This document shows positions 34,295 through 42,987 of a stretch of 64,000 bases of DNA, piece after piece; the first letter of the stretch is position 1, and each line of letters starts with the position of its first letter. The notes under the pieces are model-generated. The model did no database searches. It was not told the DNA's origin and was given only the letters and a program-made list of their open reading frames with translations. The position numbers and the translations under genes were made by a program. The stretch covers positions 1-64,000 of the forward strand of contig NZ_JBBOBR010000003.1 in NCBI RefSeq assembly GCF_038002165.1. The letters are read 5' to 3'. The DNA comes from Cytobacillus sp. FSL H8-0458 (GTDB lineage Bacteria; Bacillota; Bacilli; Bacillales; Cytobacillaceae).

Positions 34295-34372
34295 GCTTTG
34301 CACCTCAGAGTCATAAAGTCTATGACTCTATTATATAACAAAAAAGCAGGACGGAGTAAAGATGGCATTGCC

Positions 34373-35095
34373 CTACAGCTTCTGGCGGTATAGGGAGCAA
34401 AATTTGCACCAGTCCACAATAACGATTTTCCTGCCTGTAATTTCGATGATTCCTTCTTTTTTCAGCCTGGAAAAAACACGGCTGACACTTTCCCGGGATG
34501 TTCCAACAAGGGTGGAGAATTCCTGAACGGTTATCGGAAGTTCAAGGTGCATCCGGTTGCAGTAGTTGGCACCGAACTTTTCCGCGAGCCTTTCCAAAGT
34601 CCGGACTGTTTTCGTATACACATCAAGCAGCGCAATGTCCCTCATAATGGAGGTCATATCACGCAGAGATTCACTCATAAAGCGGATAATCTGTACGGCC
34701 ATTTCCGGCGAATATAGAAGCTCCTGTTCCAGTTCATCAGTATTCAGAAAATAGATTTCACCATCCTGCACCATTGTACCTGTCGCAGGATACGTATGGC
34801 CCTCCTGGTTAAAGAGGTTGGCTTCAGCAAAAATCTCGCCCTTTTTCTTAATGCAGACAATCAGTTCATTTCCATGTTCATCCTGCTTCGTCAGCTTCAC
34901 AATACCGGAGTGCACAAAGTAAACTCCTTTGGCAACCTCATATTCAGACATAATTCTTTCGCCTTTTAAATAAGCTTTCTTAATAATTCGATTATCGATC
35001 CGCTCTAGAGATTCAATGGGGAGCTCTTTAAAAATCTCAATCTTGCCTAAAAATTCATTGATTAACGGCCTATGATCCTGCTTTTCATATTCCAT
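34373..35095 (-). CDS. Crp/Fnr-family regulator with C-terminal CxxC
   Basis: A 240-residue regulator: cyclic-nucleotide-like beta-barrel (about 20-125), dimer helix (about 130-165) and a winged helix with the recognition segment TLVGTSRESVSRVFSRLKKEG (about 195-215). A DWCKFC ending places Cys230 and Cys233 in a CxxC pair. Bacillus Fnr holds a 4Fe-4S cluster through three C-terminal cysteines and an Asp; only two are here, so redox or metal sensing is possible but unproven. ATG 35095 has GGGGG six bases upstream; the ATG two codons before it abuts that site. Confidence 0.85.
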   Translation of the reverse strand: MEYEKQDHRPLINEFLGKIEIFKELPIESLERIDNRIIKKAYLKGERIMSEYEVAKGVYFVHSGIVKLTKQDEHGNELIVCIKKKGEIFAEANLFNQEGHTYPATGTMVQDGEIYFLNTDELEQELLYSPEMAVQIIRFMSESLRDMTSIMRDIALLDVYTKTVRTLERLAEKFGANYCNRMHLELPITVQEFSTLVGTSRESVSRVFSRLKKEGIIEITGRKIVIVDWCKFCSLYRQKL

Positions 35096-35211
35096 TCCCA
35101 TCCCCCGCTTTTACCATTCTTAAGAAATATTCTAGCTAAGTACGGATTGGGATGAAGTGACTTAACTCACAAAACGATCATCTCATGCAGAATATTAACA
35201 CGCTTAAAAAA

Positions 35212-35225
35212 TGAGTGATTACTCA
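35212..35225. promoter_or_regulatory. TetR-type operator 1
   Basis: TGAGTGATTACTCA is a near-perfect palindrome ending just before the -35 box of the ABC operon; it is repeated at 35262-35275. Confidence 0.75.
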
Positions 35226-35226
35226 C

Positions 35227-35256
35227 TTTACAAACAGTTAGTGATTCATTTATTAT
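35227..35256 (+). promoter_or_regulatory. Promoter of the ABC-2 exporter operon
   Basis: TTTACA (35227-35232), 18 bases, TATTAT (35251-35256). It lies between two identical palindromes, so bound repressor would block it from both sides. Confidence 0.65.
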
Positions 35257-35260
35257 ATTA

Positions 35261-35276
35261 GTGAGTGATTACTCAC
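35261..35276. promoter_or_regulatory. TetR-type operator 2
   Basis: GTGAGTGATTACTCAC lies just after the -10 box, over the start of the transcript. A half-copy (AGTGATTCA) is at about 35240. The TetR gene at 37116 is the likely partner. Confidence 0.75.
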
Positions 35277-35297
35277 TTTTTAAAAAGGAGTGAACAA

Positions 35298-36017
35298 ATG
35301 AATAGTCCAATCGTTTCCATTCAACACATATCCAAGAATTACGGAAAGCAAAAGGTTCTAAATGACATCAGCCTTGAGATTTATGAAGGTGAGATTTTCG
35401 GGCTGCTCGGTCCATCCGGAGCAGGCAAGACGACGCTTGTTAAACAGCTGGCAGGCCTGGAAGAGCCAACACAGGGCGAAAATTATATTTTCAGCGAAAA
35501 AATGCCCAGACTGGACCTGATCAAACGAATCGGCTACATGGCACAATCTGATGCTCTGTACACCGACTTAACAGCAAAAGAAAATCTGGATTTCTTTGCA
35601 GCGCTGTATGGGTTAAGCGGCAAAGAAAAAAGGCAGCGGATGAATGAAGTGATGGAATTGGTTTCATTAACAGACCACATTCATAAAATGGTTTCCGACT
35701 ATTCAGGGGGTATGAAGAGAAGACTTTCGCTTGCCATTTCCCTTCTGCATAGTCCCGGTCTCCTCATTCTCGATGAACCTACTGTTGGAATTGATCCTGT
35801 CCTCAGAAAAAGCATCTGGGAATCTTTTAAAAGCCTGAAGGAGAAAGGGACCACCATCCTGGTGACCACTCATGTCATGGATGAGGCAGGAAAGTGCGAC
35901 AGGCTGGGCATGATTAGAGACGGACAGCTCATTGCAGCAGGAACACCCGAAGAATTAATGCACCAAACCGGCGCGGCCAATATAGAAGATGCCTTCCTGG
36001 CATATGGAGGTGCTTAA
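35298..36017 (+). CDS. ABC transporter ATP-binding protein
   Basis: A 239-residue ABC ATPase: Walker A GPSGAGKTT, signature YSGGMKRRLSLA, Walker B LLILDEPTVGID and the switch histidine in TTHVMDE. The class fits ABC-2 exporters of drugs or lipids. AAAAAGGAG precedes the ATG at 35298; eleven upstream in-frame residues overlap the operator and are not coding. It is followed after one base by the permease gene, and the TetR gene closes the operon, like B. subtilis yfiLMNR. Confidence 0.9.
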   Translation: MNSPIVSIQHISKNYGKQKVLNDISLEIYEGEIFGLLGPSGAGKTTLVKQLAGLEEPTQGENYIFSEKMPRLDLIKRIGYMAQSDALYTDLTAKENLDFFAALYGLSGKEKRQRMNEVMELVSLTDHIHKMVSDYSGGMKRRLSLAISLLHSPGLLILDEPTVGIDPVLRKSIWESFKSLKEKGTTILVTTHVMDEAGKCDRLGMIRDGQLIAAGTPEELMHQTGAANIEDAFLAYGGA

Positions 36018-36018
36018 C

Positions 36019-37047
36019 ATGAGGATTATGGCTCTGGTTATTCGAATACTGCGCCAGATTGTAAGAGATAAACGGACAATGGCTCTATTGATCCTCGCCC
36101 CAATCCTGGTCATGACTATGCTTCATCTTGTGTTTAACGGAGATGAATATACGCCAAAAATCGGACTCGTGGATCTGCCTGAAAAAATAGAGGCTCAGCT
36201 TAACCTTGAACATGCCAAACTCGTACACTATGAAACAGAGAAGCTCGCGGAAAAGGACATATCAGCCAAGAAGCTGGATGCGTATCTGATGTTTGATCAA
36301 ATGCCGCCGTCAGTAGTTCTCGAAGGCAGCGACCCAAGTGTCAACGGAGCTGTGATGAGATGGGTTCAAGGTGCATTGAAGCCATTGCAGCCAAATGGCG
36401 GGAATCAGGAAGTAAAAGCCGATTATTTATTCGGCTCCGAGGACATGGGGCAGTTTGATTATTTCGGGCCGGTGCTGCTTGGATTCTTTGTCTTTTTCTT
36501 TGTATTCCTGATTGCCGGGGTATCCTTTTTAAGGGAAAGGACAACCGGAACCCTCGAACGGCTTTTGACCAGTCCGCTCAGGAAGTGGGAAATTGTTACA
36601 GGATATATTATTGGATTTGGAATTTTCACGATGATCCAGGCATCCATCATCGCCTGGTATACGATCTATGTGCTCGGCATGATGATGGAAGGCTCTTTTG
36701 GGTATGTCCTTCTAATCACACTGCTCCTTTCGCTGACAGCATTAACTTTGGGAATCCTGCTGTCTTCGTTTGCCAACAATGAGCTGCAGATGATTCAATT
36801 CATTCCGCTTATTGTGGTTCCGCAAATCTTTTTCTCGGGGCTGTTCAATCTTGAGACCATTTCAGAATGGCTGAGCTGGGTCGGCCCTTTCACACCTTTA
36901 TATTATGCGGCTGAAGCATTAAGAGATGTAATGGTGAGAGGCTTTGGATGGGATATGATTTATAAAGATCTGCTGATGCTGCTAGCTTTCTCCCTGCTCT
37001 TTATGGTTCTGAATATCGCTGCTCTAAGGCGGTACCGGAAAATATAA
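36019..37047 (+). CDS. ABC-2 type permease
   Basis: A 342-residue membrane subunit: one N-terminal hydrophobic segment (about 20-38), a long external loop, then five segments from about 155 on. FLRERTTGTLERLLTSPLRKWEIVTGY and the late FFSGLFNLETISEWLSWVGPFTPLYYA are typical of ABC-2 exporters. GGAGGTG lies 7 bases before the ATG and inside the preceding gene. It pairs with the ATPase at 35298; the substrate is unknown. Confidence 0.9.
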   Translation: MRIMALVIRILRQIVRDKRTMALLILAPILVMTMLHLVFNGDEYTPKIGLVDLPEKIEAQLNLEHAKLVHYETEKLAEKDISAKKLDAYLMFDQMPPSVVLEGSDPSVNGAVMRWVQGALKPLQPNGGNQEVKADYLFGSEDMGQFDYFGPVLLGFFVFFFVFLIAGVSFLRERTTGTLERLLTSPLRKWEIVTGYIIGFGIFTMIQASIIAWYTIYVLGMMMEGSFGYVLLITLLLSLTALTLGILLSSFANNELQMIQFIPLIVVPQIFFSGLFNLETISEWLSWVGPFTPLYYAAEALRDVMVRGFGWDMIYKDLLMLLAFSLLFMVLNIAALRRYRKI

Positions 37048-37115
37048 AATTTCTTTTTATAATTCCCTTCCTTTATAATAAAGCTATAGATTTTGCACGT
37101 ATAAAGGAGTTTATC

Positions 37116-37766
37116 ATGCCAGAGCAGGATTCCATTTTAGAAGAGTTATTTCAGGAAGAAGAAAAGCTTACGGAGAAGCAGAAGAAAATTATCATGGCTG
37201 CAATTGAATCGTTTTCTGAAAAGGGCTATGCAGCCACTTCGACAAGCGAAATCGCCAAGAAGGCAGGAGTAGCCGAAGGAACCATCTTCAGGCACTATAA
37301 AACAAAGAAGGATTTGCTGATGGGGATTGTTTCGCCAATGATGGCAAAGCTGATTGCTCCATTTGTCATTAAAGATTTGTATAAGGTCATCAATCATAAA
37401 TATGAACACTTTGAAGATTTTTTAAGAGCCATGATGGAAAACCGGATTGAGTTCCTTAAAAACAATATGCCTCTTATCAAGATCCTGATCCAGGAAATTC
37501 CGTTCCACCCCGAGCTCAAGGAACAGTTTAAAGAGCATATCGCCATGAAAGTATTCGATCGTTTTGCCAGTTTGGCTGAATACTATCAGAAAAAAGGCCA
37601 GATTATTGATATCCCGCCCTACAGTGCCGTCCGAATGACTTTTACATCGATATTCGGCTTCCTTATGGCGAGGTATTTAATTTTGCCTGAAGCCGACTGG
37701 GATGATGAAAAAGAAATTGAGCTGACCATTCAATTCATCATGCATGGACTTTCAGCTAAAAACTAA
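37116..37766 (+). CDS. TetR/AcrR-family repressor of the ABC-2 exporter
   Basis: A 216-residue regulator with an N-terminal TetR helix-turn-helix (about 22-68: IIMAAIESFSEKGYAATSTSEIAKKAGVAEGTIFRHYKTK) after a short acidic extension, and a ligand-binding C-terminal domain. AAAGGAG precedes the ATG. As the last gene of the exporter run, it most likely binds the twin TGAGTGATTACTCA palindromes at 35212 and 35262 and releases on binding a substrate of the pump (inference). Confidence 0.9.
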   Translation: MPEQDSILEELFQEEEKLTEKQKKIIMAAIESFSEKGYAATSTSEIAKKAGVAEGTIFRHYKTKKDLLMGIVSPMMAKLIAPFVIKDLYKVINHKYEHFEDFLRAMMENRIEFLKNNMPLIKILIQEIPFHPELKEQFKEHIAMKVFDRFASLAEYYQKKGQIIDIPPYSAVRMTFTSIFGFLMARYLILPEADWDDEKEIELTIQFIMHGLSAKN

Positions 37767-37793
37767 AGCCTGGCATCGCTGCCAGGCTTTTTT
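37764..37793 (+). terminator. Exporter operon terminator
   Basis: AAAGCCTGGCA and TGCCAGGCTTT pair around TCGC, then T residues. Confidence 0.85.
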
Positions 37794-38877
37794 ATATATC
37801 GGAAAACTGAATTTTATAAAGCTTGTCATCCTTCTCAAGCGGATTGCCGCGTCCGTCTGTATTGTTGCTGATAAAATAAAGCACATCCCCTTCAATGAAG
37901 ACGTCGCGGATTCTGCCTAAATTCGACACAACCTTTCTGACATTCTTCGTTTCCAGATCAAACTCCAAAACGGCATTGCCTCTTAAGGCGGCAGTGTAAA
38001 GCTTGCCTTTATAATAGGCCATCCCGGACGGAGCCCAGGTTTCATCATCACCGGAGGTAAACAGCGGCGATTCCATGCCTTCCTTCTTCTCGGTCCCTTT
38101 TATAACGGGCCACCCATAATTTTTCCCGGGAAAGATCTTATTGATTTCATCATTGGCAGACGGGCCGTGTTCACTTTCATATAAGGTCCCATCCTCAGCC
38201 CAGGCAAGCCCCTGCGGATTACGGTGGCCGTAGCTATAGACATAAGAGCCGCTGAACGGATTATCCGCCGGTACGCTGCCGTCCAGATTCATTCTTAGGA
38301 TCTTTCCTCCGAGGGAATTCACGTCCTGAGCAATTTCGGGATCAGCCGCAGCATCACCTGCCGTCGCAAAAAGCTTTCCATCCGGTCCTATTTCAAGCCG
38401 GCCGCCATGATGGTACTGCCCGCTCGGAATTTTATCAAGCAAAAGCTTTTCCTCTTTCCAAGTTCCATCCTGATACTGGAGGATGACAATTCGGTTAAAC
38501 TGTCCTGAGGTGTTTTCGTAGGTGTAATAGGCATACGCTTCGTTTGATTGTGAAAAATCAGGTGCCAGCACAAAGCCGAGCAAGCCTGCTTCAGAAGCTG
38601 TTGAAAGCTTTTTTGCAAGCTCCACCTTCTGGCGTTCTTTCTTGCCGCCCTCGACTTTCACAATGCTTCCCTGTCTTTCCGTCATGTAAAAGGTTTCGCT
38701 CGTTTTGGCAATGGACCAGGGAATATCCAGCTCGTCTGCCAGTATTTCCGGCTCAGCACCGGCAGGAAGGCTGGCCTCCTGATCCTCGATTTGCTTCCTG
38801 CTATCATCCTCGCCCGCACTTGAGCACCCGGCCAGCAGGCCCAACACGAGCAGCCCTAGACCTATCACCTTTTTCAT
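37792..38877 (-). CDS. PQQ-type sugar dehydrogenase-like lipoprotein
   Basis: A 361-residue exported lipoprotein: signal peptide with lipobox LLAGC (Cys18), then a six-bladed beta-propeller of the glucose/sorbosone dehydrogenase family. Family pieces include IPWSIAKT, EAGLLGFVLAPDF, YHHGGRLEIGPDGKLFATAGD, YGHRNPQGLAW and SEHGPSANDEIN. Soluble relatives oxidise aldoses with PQQ; no PQQ genes are seen here, so activity is uncertain. GGGAGG lies upstream of the ATG. The end overlaps the exporter terminator. Confidence 0.85.
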   Translation of the reverse strand: MKKVIGLGLLVLGLLAGCSSAGEDDSRKQIEDQEASLPAGAEPEILADELDIPWSIAKTSETFYMTERQGSIVKVEGGKKERQKVELAKKLSTASEAGLLGFVLAPDFSQSNEAYAYYTYENTSGQFNRIVILQYQDGTWKEEKLLLDKIPSGQYHHGGRLEIGPDGKLFATAGDAAADPEIAQDVNSLGGKILRMNLDGSVPADNPFSGSYVYSYGHRNPQGLAWAEDGTLYESEHGPSANDEINKIFPGKNYGWPVIKGTEKKEGMESPLFTSGDDETWAPSGMAYYKGKLYTAALRGNAVLEFDLETKNVRKVVSNLGRIRDVFIEGDVLYFISNNTDGRGNPLEKDDKLYKIQFSDI

Positions 38878-38902
38878 CCAGCCTTCAGCCTCCCTTGAAA
38901 TT

Positions 38903-39760
38903 CTACTTCAGGACTTCCCAGATTGCCTTGGCTACGCCGCTGTCTTCATTTGCGGATGTCACCGCATCGCATTGTGCTTTAATAATGTCATCGGCATTTC
39001 CCATGGCAACCGATCTTCCTGCGCGTTTAAACATGGACAAATCATTATAATTATCGCCAATAGCCATGGTTTCCAAAAGCGAGATTCCTTTTTCTTTCAC
39101 AAATGCTTCAAGGGCAATTCCCTTTTGGGCATTCACACTGGTCAGCTCCAGGTTCTCATCCCCTGATGAACTAACAACCATGCCCTCAAGCTTCAGCAGG
39201 TCTTCCTTCGCGGAAACGAGAAAATCCGGTTCAAACGAGAAAGCCAGCAGCTTGTAAATTTGATGCTCGTCGCTGTTGAAAAGCTCATCATAGCTGTTCA
39301 CTTTATGGACAAGCCCTTTTGTAAAGCGCTCTTCCGCCGCTTTAGTCACTTCATCAATATCTGCTTCAGGATTACCGCTTAAAAAGATGTCGACAATAAT
39401 GGACACACCGCGGTCTTCATCAATGGTATATGTACCCTGGTTGGTGTATACCTCGAAATAAACATTGTTCTGAATAAGGATATAGGCTGCTTTTTTGGCA
39501 AGGTCCTTATCGAGCGGGCTGGAGGACACGACCTTCCCATCTGAGGCTCTTACTTCTGCCCCATTTGCGCAAATGATCGGGCAGGAAATGCCGGCTTCAT
39601 CGAGGACGAAGCTTGCTTCAAAGTAGGAGCGGCCCGTCGCTATTACTACTTCCACTCCTTTTTCCTGTGCGGCTTTAATGGCTTCTAAATTTTCAGGCGT
39701 AATTTTCTGTGTGGCGGTTAAAAGCGTTCCGTCCATATCACTAGCAATGCATTTGATCAT
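38903..39760 (-). CDS. Cof-type HAD hydrolase
   Basis: A 285-residue HAD-superfamily IIB phosphatase. Motif I is DMDGTLL, motif II the T in VIATGR, motif III the Lys of NAQKG and motif IV GDNYNDLSM; a cap domain sits between II and III. Such enzymes hydrolyse sugar phosphates or flavin mononucleotide; the substrate is unknown. AAGGTG precedes the ATG at 39760. Same strand as the lipoprotein gene, 25 bases upstream of it, possibly cotranscribed. Confidence 0.9.
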   Translation of the reverse strand: MIKCIASDMDGTLLTATQKITPENLEAIKAAQEKGVEVVIATGRSYFEASFVLDEAGISCPIICANGAEVRASDGKVVSSSPLDKDLAKKAAYILIQNNVYFEVYTNQGTYTIDEDRGVSIIVDIFLSGNPEADIDEVTKAAEERFTKGLVHKVNSYDELFNSDEHQIYKLLAFSFEPDFLVSAKEDLLKLEGMVVSSSGDENLELTSVNAQKGIALEAFVKEKGISLLETMAIGDNYNDLSMFKRAGRSVAMGNADDIIKAQCDAVTSANEDSGVAKAIWEVLK

Positions 39761-39849
39761 TAGATTCACCTTCTGGCTGTAGTATTTTTCTGAAAAACTT
39801 ATTTGCCATTCTATCATGTTCTGAAGGTTATTTTAAATAATTGCTCTTC

Positions 39850-40512
39850 TTAGCCTACATACTTACTCCCTTCCCTGATGCTCAATTTTGCAAGTGTGTT
39901 TGATTCAATAAACCTTTTTACTGACTCGGGATTTGTTTTCGAGTATTCCCTGAGAGCCCAGCCGATGGCTTTTTGGATGAAGAATTCTTTGCTGTCATTG
40001 TTTAGGAGGATGTAGCGGTATAGCAGCTCTTCGTCTGTGCTAGTTTTGTATTTCAGCTGGAATAGGATGGCAGTTCTGCGGAGCCACATGTTTTCGCTGG
40101 TCGCCCATTCCTCTATTCTTCCGGGGATGACTTCCGGATTTTTTGCCGCGATGGCGCCCACTGCATGGGTAGCCAGCATATCAACAGTATCCCACCAGGC
40201 TTTTGTTGTAATCAGATTTTGGATTAATGCCAGATGGCTTTTGTCCAGTTTCCTGGTGAATTTCGCTATGTAGTCAAGGCCAGCAGCCTGGTATTCACGC
40301 TCTTCCATATCCCATAAGGATTCCACAAATTCTGGATTAAATTCCTGCTTCAGCAGGCCTGTTTTATTGAAGTATTCTTTTAACAGGGCTCTTCTTTCAG
40401 GTGCCTTGATTCCCAGGAAGGGAAAGTGGTTTTTCATATAGTTTTGCATGGGGACGGCTTTTTCTGTGTCCCTGCTTTCTTCAAAAAGCTCGATTAATAG
40501 TTGGATATCCAT
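39850..40512 (-). CDS. DNA alkylation repair protein (AlkD-like HEAT-repeat glycosylase)
   Basis: A 220-residue all-helical protein of the AlkC/AlkD family, which flips out and removes bulky or cationic alkylated bases. WWDTVDMLATHAVG, ENMWLRRTAILFQLKYK and EFFIQKAIGWALREYSKTNP match the HEAT-repeat core with its catalytic Asp/Trp/Arg set. AAAGGAG precedes ATG 40512; the frame stays open upstream through array D by chance. Monocistronic. Confidence 0.88.
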   Translation of the reverse strand: MDIQLLIELFEESRDTEKAVPMQNYMKNHFPFLGIKAPERRALLKEYFNKTGLLKQEFNPEFVESLWDMEEREYQAAGLDYIAKFTRKLDKSHLALIQNLITTKAWWDTVDMLATHAVGAIAAKNPEVIPGRIEEWATSENMWLRRTAILFQLKYKTSTDEELLYRYILLNNDSKEFFIQKAIGWALREYSKTNPESVKRFIESNTLAKLSIREGSKYVG

Positions 40513-40530
40513 AGGTGCACTCCTTTTTTT

Positions 40531-40751
40531 GTCCGATGATAGACTGGGTTCGGACTCTGCTGCCCCATTTCCACTCCCTGACCGTGTTCGGACTCTAATT
40601 CCCGGATTTCTTCTCACTGTGTCTGAAGTTAAACCAGGTTTGGACTCAGAAAAAGGGATTCCCCCTTTCTCTGTCTGAAGTCGCACTAACTTCAGACACT
40701 AATACCCGGATTCACTTTTCCTGTGTCCGAAGTCTTCCCCGGGATTCGATC
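40531..40751. repeat. 52-bp hairpin array (array D)
   Basis: Two mutually inverted words alternate: GTCYGAAGT at 40621, 40673 and 40725 (first seen as GTCCGATGA at 40531) and TTCGGACTC or variants at 40549, 40587, 40639, 40691 and about 40745. Steps alternate 18 and 34 bp, giving 52 bp per unit from 40621 on. Each 18-bp pair makes a 25-bp inverted repeat; the one at 40673-40697 has perfect 9-bp arms. It lies between the AlkD-like gene and the GNAT gene, both on the minus strand. Confidence 0.8.
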
Positions 40752-40759
40752 TATTAATA

Positions 40760-41248
40760 TCATTCCACCTTCATAAACTGCCCCACTACCTCTTCTCCAT
40801 CTTCAACCCTCAAAGTCTCCTGAACCTCAAGCTGATAATCCTTATACACCTTTTCCCAAAAACGGACGGCAGGCTCGTTTCGTTTTAATTGCTCGATATA
40901 CCAGGTGCCCTTATAGTCACTAAAAAGCAGCCCCACAGCAGCTTGCCCCACTTTTTTCCCCCGGAACGAGTTATACAGGAAAAAGTCGTTGATGCAGTAG
41001 TCTGCTTTTGTTAACAAAGGGGCCCTCAGAAGCAGCAGGAACCCTGCCAGTTTGCCATCAGCCTTAATTAGATAAGGTTCAATGCCTTCCTTTTCCCACA
41101 TTAATGAAAATGCATCAAATTCGAAGGTGCCTTCATCGTTTATATGCAAGACAGCTGTGTATTTTGTTAAATCATGCAGATAGAATGCATACATGTTTTT
41201 TATTATGTCCCGATCTTCGATTCCCGCTTTCACTATTTTAACGTCCAT
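40760..41248 (-). CDS. GNAT-family acetyltransferase-like protein
   Basis: A 162-residue protein with a degenerate GNAT fold: the start MDVKIVKAGIEDRDIIKNMYAFY, central strand YLIKADGKLAGFLLLL, the coenzyme-A loop region FRGKKVGQAAVGLLF, and the C-terminal RNEPAVRFWEKVYKDY. The pyrophosphate loop R-G-K-K-V-G-Q fits the Q/R-x-x-G-x-G/A pattern. AAAGGGG precedes the ATG. The acceptor substrate is unknown. Monocistronic; divergent from the AtoE gene. Confidence 0.8.
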   Translation of the reverse strand: MDVKIVKAGIEDRDIIKNMYAFYLHDLTKYTAVLHINDEGTFEFDAFSLMWEKEGIEPYLIKADGKLAGFLLLLRAPLLTKADYCINDFFLYNSFRGKKVGQAAVGLLFSDYKGTWYIEQLKRNEPAVRFWEKVYKDYQLEVQETLRVEDGEEVVGQFMKVE

Positions 41249-41394
41249 ATCCCTAATCCCCTTTTCACTGTTTACTCTCCAAATTTAAATGGCAAAAGCC
41301 TTTTATACAAGAATTATTTCAGAAAAGGAGGAATAAACTGAATTTTACAGAAAGTATACTGAGTTCGAGAAATAATTTTTTAGGGGGTTGCAGC

Positions 41395-42714
41395 ATGAGG
41401 GTACTTGTATCTTTCTTTAACCGCATTATGCAGCGGTATTTGCCGGATCCATTTTTATTTGTCATTATCCTAACCTTTGCGGTTTTTGGATTGGGCTTGA
41501 TTTTTACTGATAATGGACCTTATCAGATGGTTCAGCATTGGGGAAATGGGTTTTGGGGCCTTTTGACTTTTTCCATGCAGATGGTGCTGGTTTTAGTCAC
41601 AGGACATGTATTGGCCAGCAGCAGGATTTTTAAAAAGGGGTTAGGCGCCCTGGCATCATTGGCCAAGTCACCCGGCCAGGCCATCCTGATTGTGTCTTTC
41701 GTGTCGATGGTTGCAAGCTTAATTAACTGGGGGTTCGGCCTTGTAATTGGCGCCCTGTTTGCAAAAGAGCTTGCCAAAAAAGTGAAAAACGTGGATTACC
41801 GCCTGTTAATTGCAAGCGCTTACGGAGGGTTCGTTGTCTGGCACGGAGGAATCTCCGGCTCGATTCCATTGACGATTGCTACGCCGGGCCACTTCTCTGA
41901 AGATATGATTGGCGTTATTTCTACAGACCAGACGATTTTCGCCGGCTTTAATATCTTTATCGTTATTGCCCTATTATTGGTTTTGCCTTTTGTGAACCGC
42001 TTTATGATGCCATCGAAAGAGGAAACAATCGTGGTTGACCCTGCTCTTCTTCAAGAAGACATCCAGGCAGCTGCACTCGAAAAAGAGGCGATGACACCTG
42101 CTGAACGACTGGAAAACAGCCGCATCATTTCCTTGCTGGCCGGGATACTTGGACTTGTGTTCTTATTTTATTATTTCGCTACAAAGGGTTTTAATCTCAA
42201 TCTGGATATCGTGAACTTCTTGTTCCTGTTCCTGGGCATTCTTTTCCACGGAACGCCAAAACAGTTCCTCGAAGCTGTTCTGAATGCGGTAAAAGGAGCT
42301 AGCGGAATCATTATCCAGTTCCCGTTTTATGCTGGAATCATGGGAATGATGACCGCCTCAGGGCTGGCTGCGGTGATGTCTGAAGCGTTTGTCAGCATTT
42401 CAAATGATTACACATTCCATTTCTTCACGTTTTTAAGTGCAGGTCTTGTGAACTTCTTCGTTCCTTCAGGGGGAGGACAGTGGGCTGTTCAGGCTCCGAT
42501 TATGCTTGAAGCGGCTCAGTCAATGGGGGCTTCCATTCCCAAAACGGCCATGGCGGTCGCATGGGGTGATGCCTGGACCAACTTAATCCAGCCTTTCTGG
42601 GCGCTGCCGGCACTCGCCATTGCGGGGTTAAAAGCGAAAGACATCATGGGATTCTGCGTGCTGACTCTCCTTGTAAGCGGCGTGATTATTTCAATGGGAT
42701 TCTTATTTTTCTAA
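41395..42714 (+). CDS. AtoE-family short-chain fatty acid transporter
   Basis: A 439-residue membrane protein with about eleven hydrophobic segments. FFNRIMQRYLPDPFLFVIILTF at the start, SLINWGFGLVIGA, HGGISGSIPL and the C-terminal VPSGGGQWAVQAP loop are the AtoE family marks. Relatives import acetoacetate or butyrate-like acids. AGGGGG lies 8 bases before the ATG. No atoA/atoD or related catabolic genes are adjacent. Confidence 0.9.
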   Translation: MRVLVSFFNRIMQRYLPDPFLFVIILTFAVFGLGLIFTDNGPYQMVQHWGNGFWGLLTFSMQMVLVLVTGHVLASSRIFKKGLGALASLAKSPGQAILIVSFVSMVASLINWGFGLVIGALFAKELAKKVKNVDYRLLIASAYGGFVVWHGGISGSIPLTIATPGHFSEDMIGVISTDQTIFAGFNIFIVIALLLVLPFVNRFMMPSKEETIVVDPALLQEDIQAAALEKEAMTPAERLENSRIISLLAGILGLVFLFYYFATKGFNLNLDIVNFLFLFLGILFHGTPKQFLEAVLNAVKGASGIIIQFPFYAGIMGMMTASGLAAVMSEAFVSISNDYTFHFFTFLSAGLVNFFVPSGGGQWAVQAPIMLEAAQSMGASIPKTAMAVAWGDAWTNLIQPFWALPALAIAGLKAKDIMGFCVLTLLVSGVIISMGFLFF

Positions 42715-42718
42715 AAGG

Positions 42719-42752
42719 AAAAGAGCATGGCACCTGCCATGCTCTTCTATTA
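42719..42752 (+). terminator. AtoE gene terminator
   Basis: AAGAGCATGGCA and TGCCATGCTCTT pair with a two- to four-base loop, then CTATTAT. Confidence 0.7.
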
Positions 42753-42776
42753 TGAGCAGAAGCCTCATCCGGAGGC

Positions 42777-42968
42777 TTACATTCCATTATGATGATCATT
42801 TTTCATGTTATGCATATAGGATTCCATGTAGGCTCTCTCTGACTCAGATACATGCTTTTCATTTTCCTCAGGGTCAAAATCGTCAATTCCATGCTTTTTA
42901 TGCCACCAGTCTACAAACATGCCTGTTCCTAGCAATACTGCACAAAAGCCCAGCAAATATAGAATCAT
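42777..42968 (-). CDS. Small single-pass membrane protein
   Basis: A 63-residue protein I do not recognise: one N-terminal hydrophobic segment (about 2-19), then a charged, His-rich tail (WWHKKHGIDDFDPEENEKH ... MKNDHHNGM). The histidines might bind metal. AGAGGTG lies 6 bases before the ATG at 42968. It follows the second ABC exporter operon's end on the same strand and has a perfect inverted repeat over its promoter region. Confidence 0.7.
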   Translation of the reverse strand: MILYLLGFCAVLLGTGMFVDWWHKKHGIDDFDPEENEKHVSESERAYMESYMHNMKNDHHNGM

Positions 42969-42987
42969 TTTGATCACCTCTATATAG

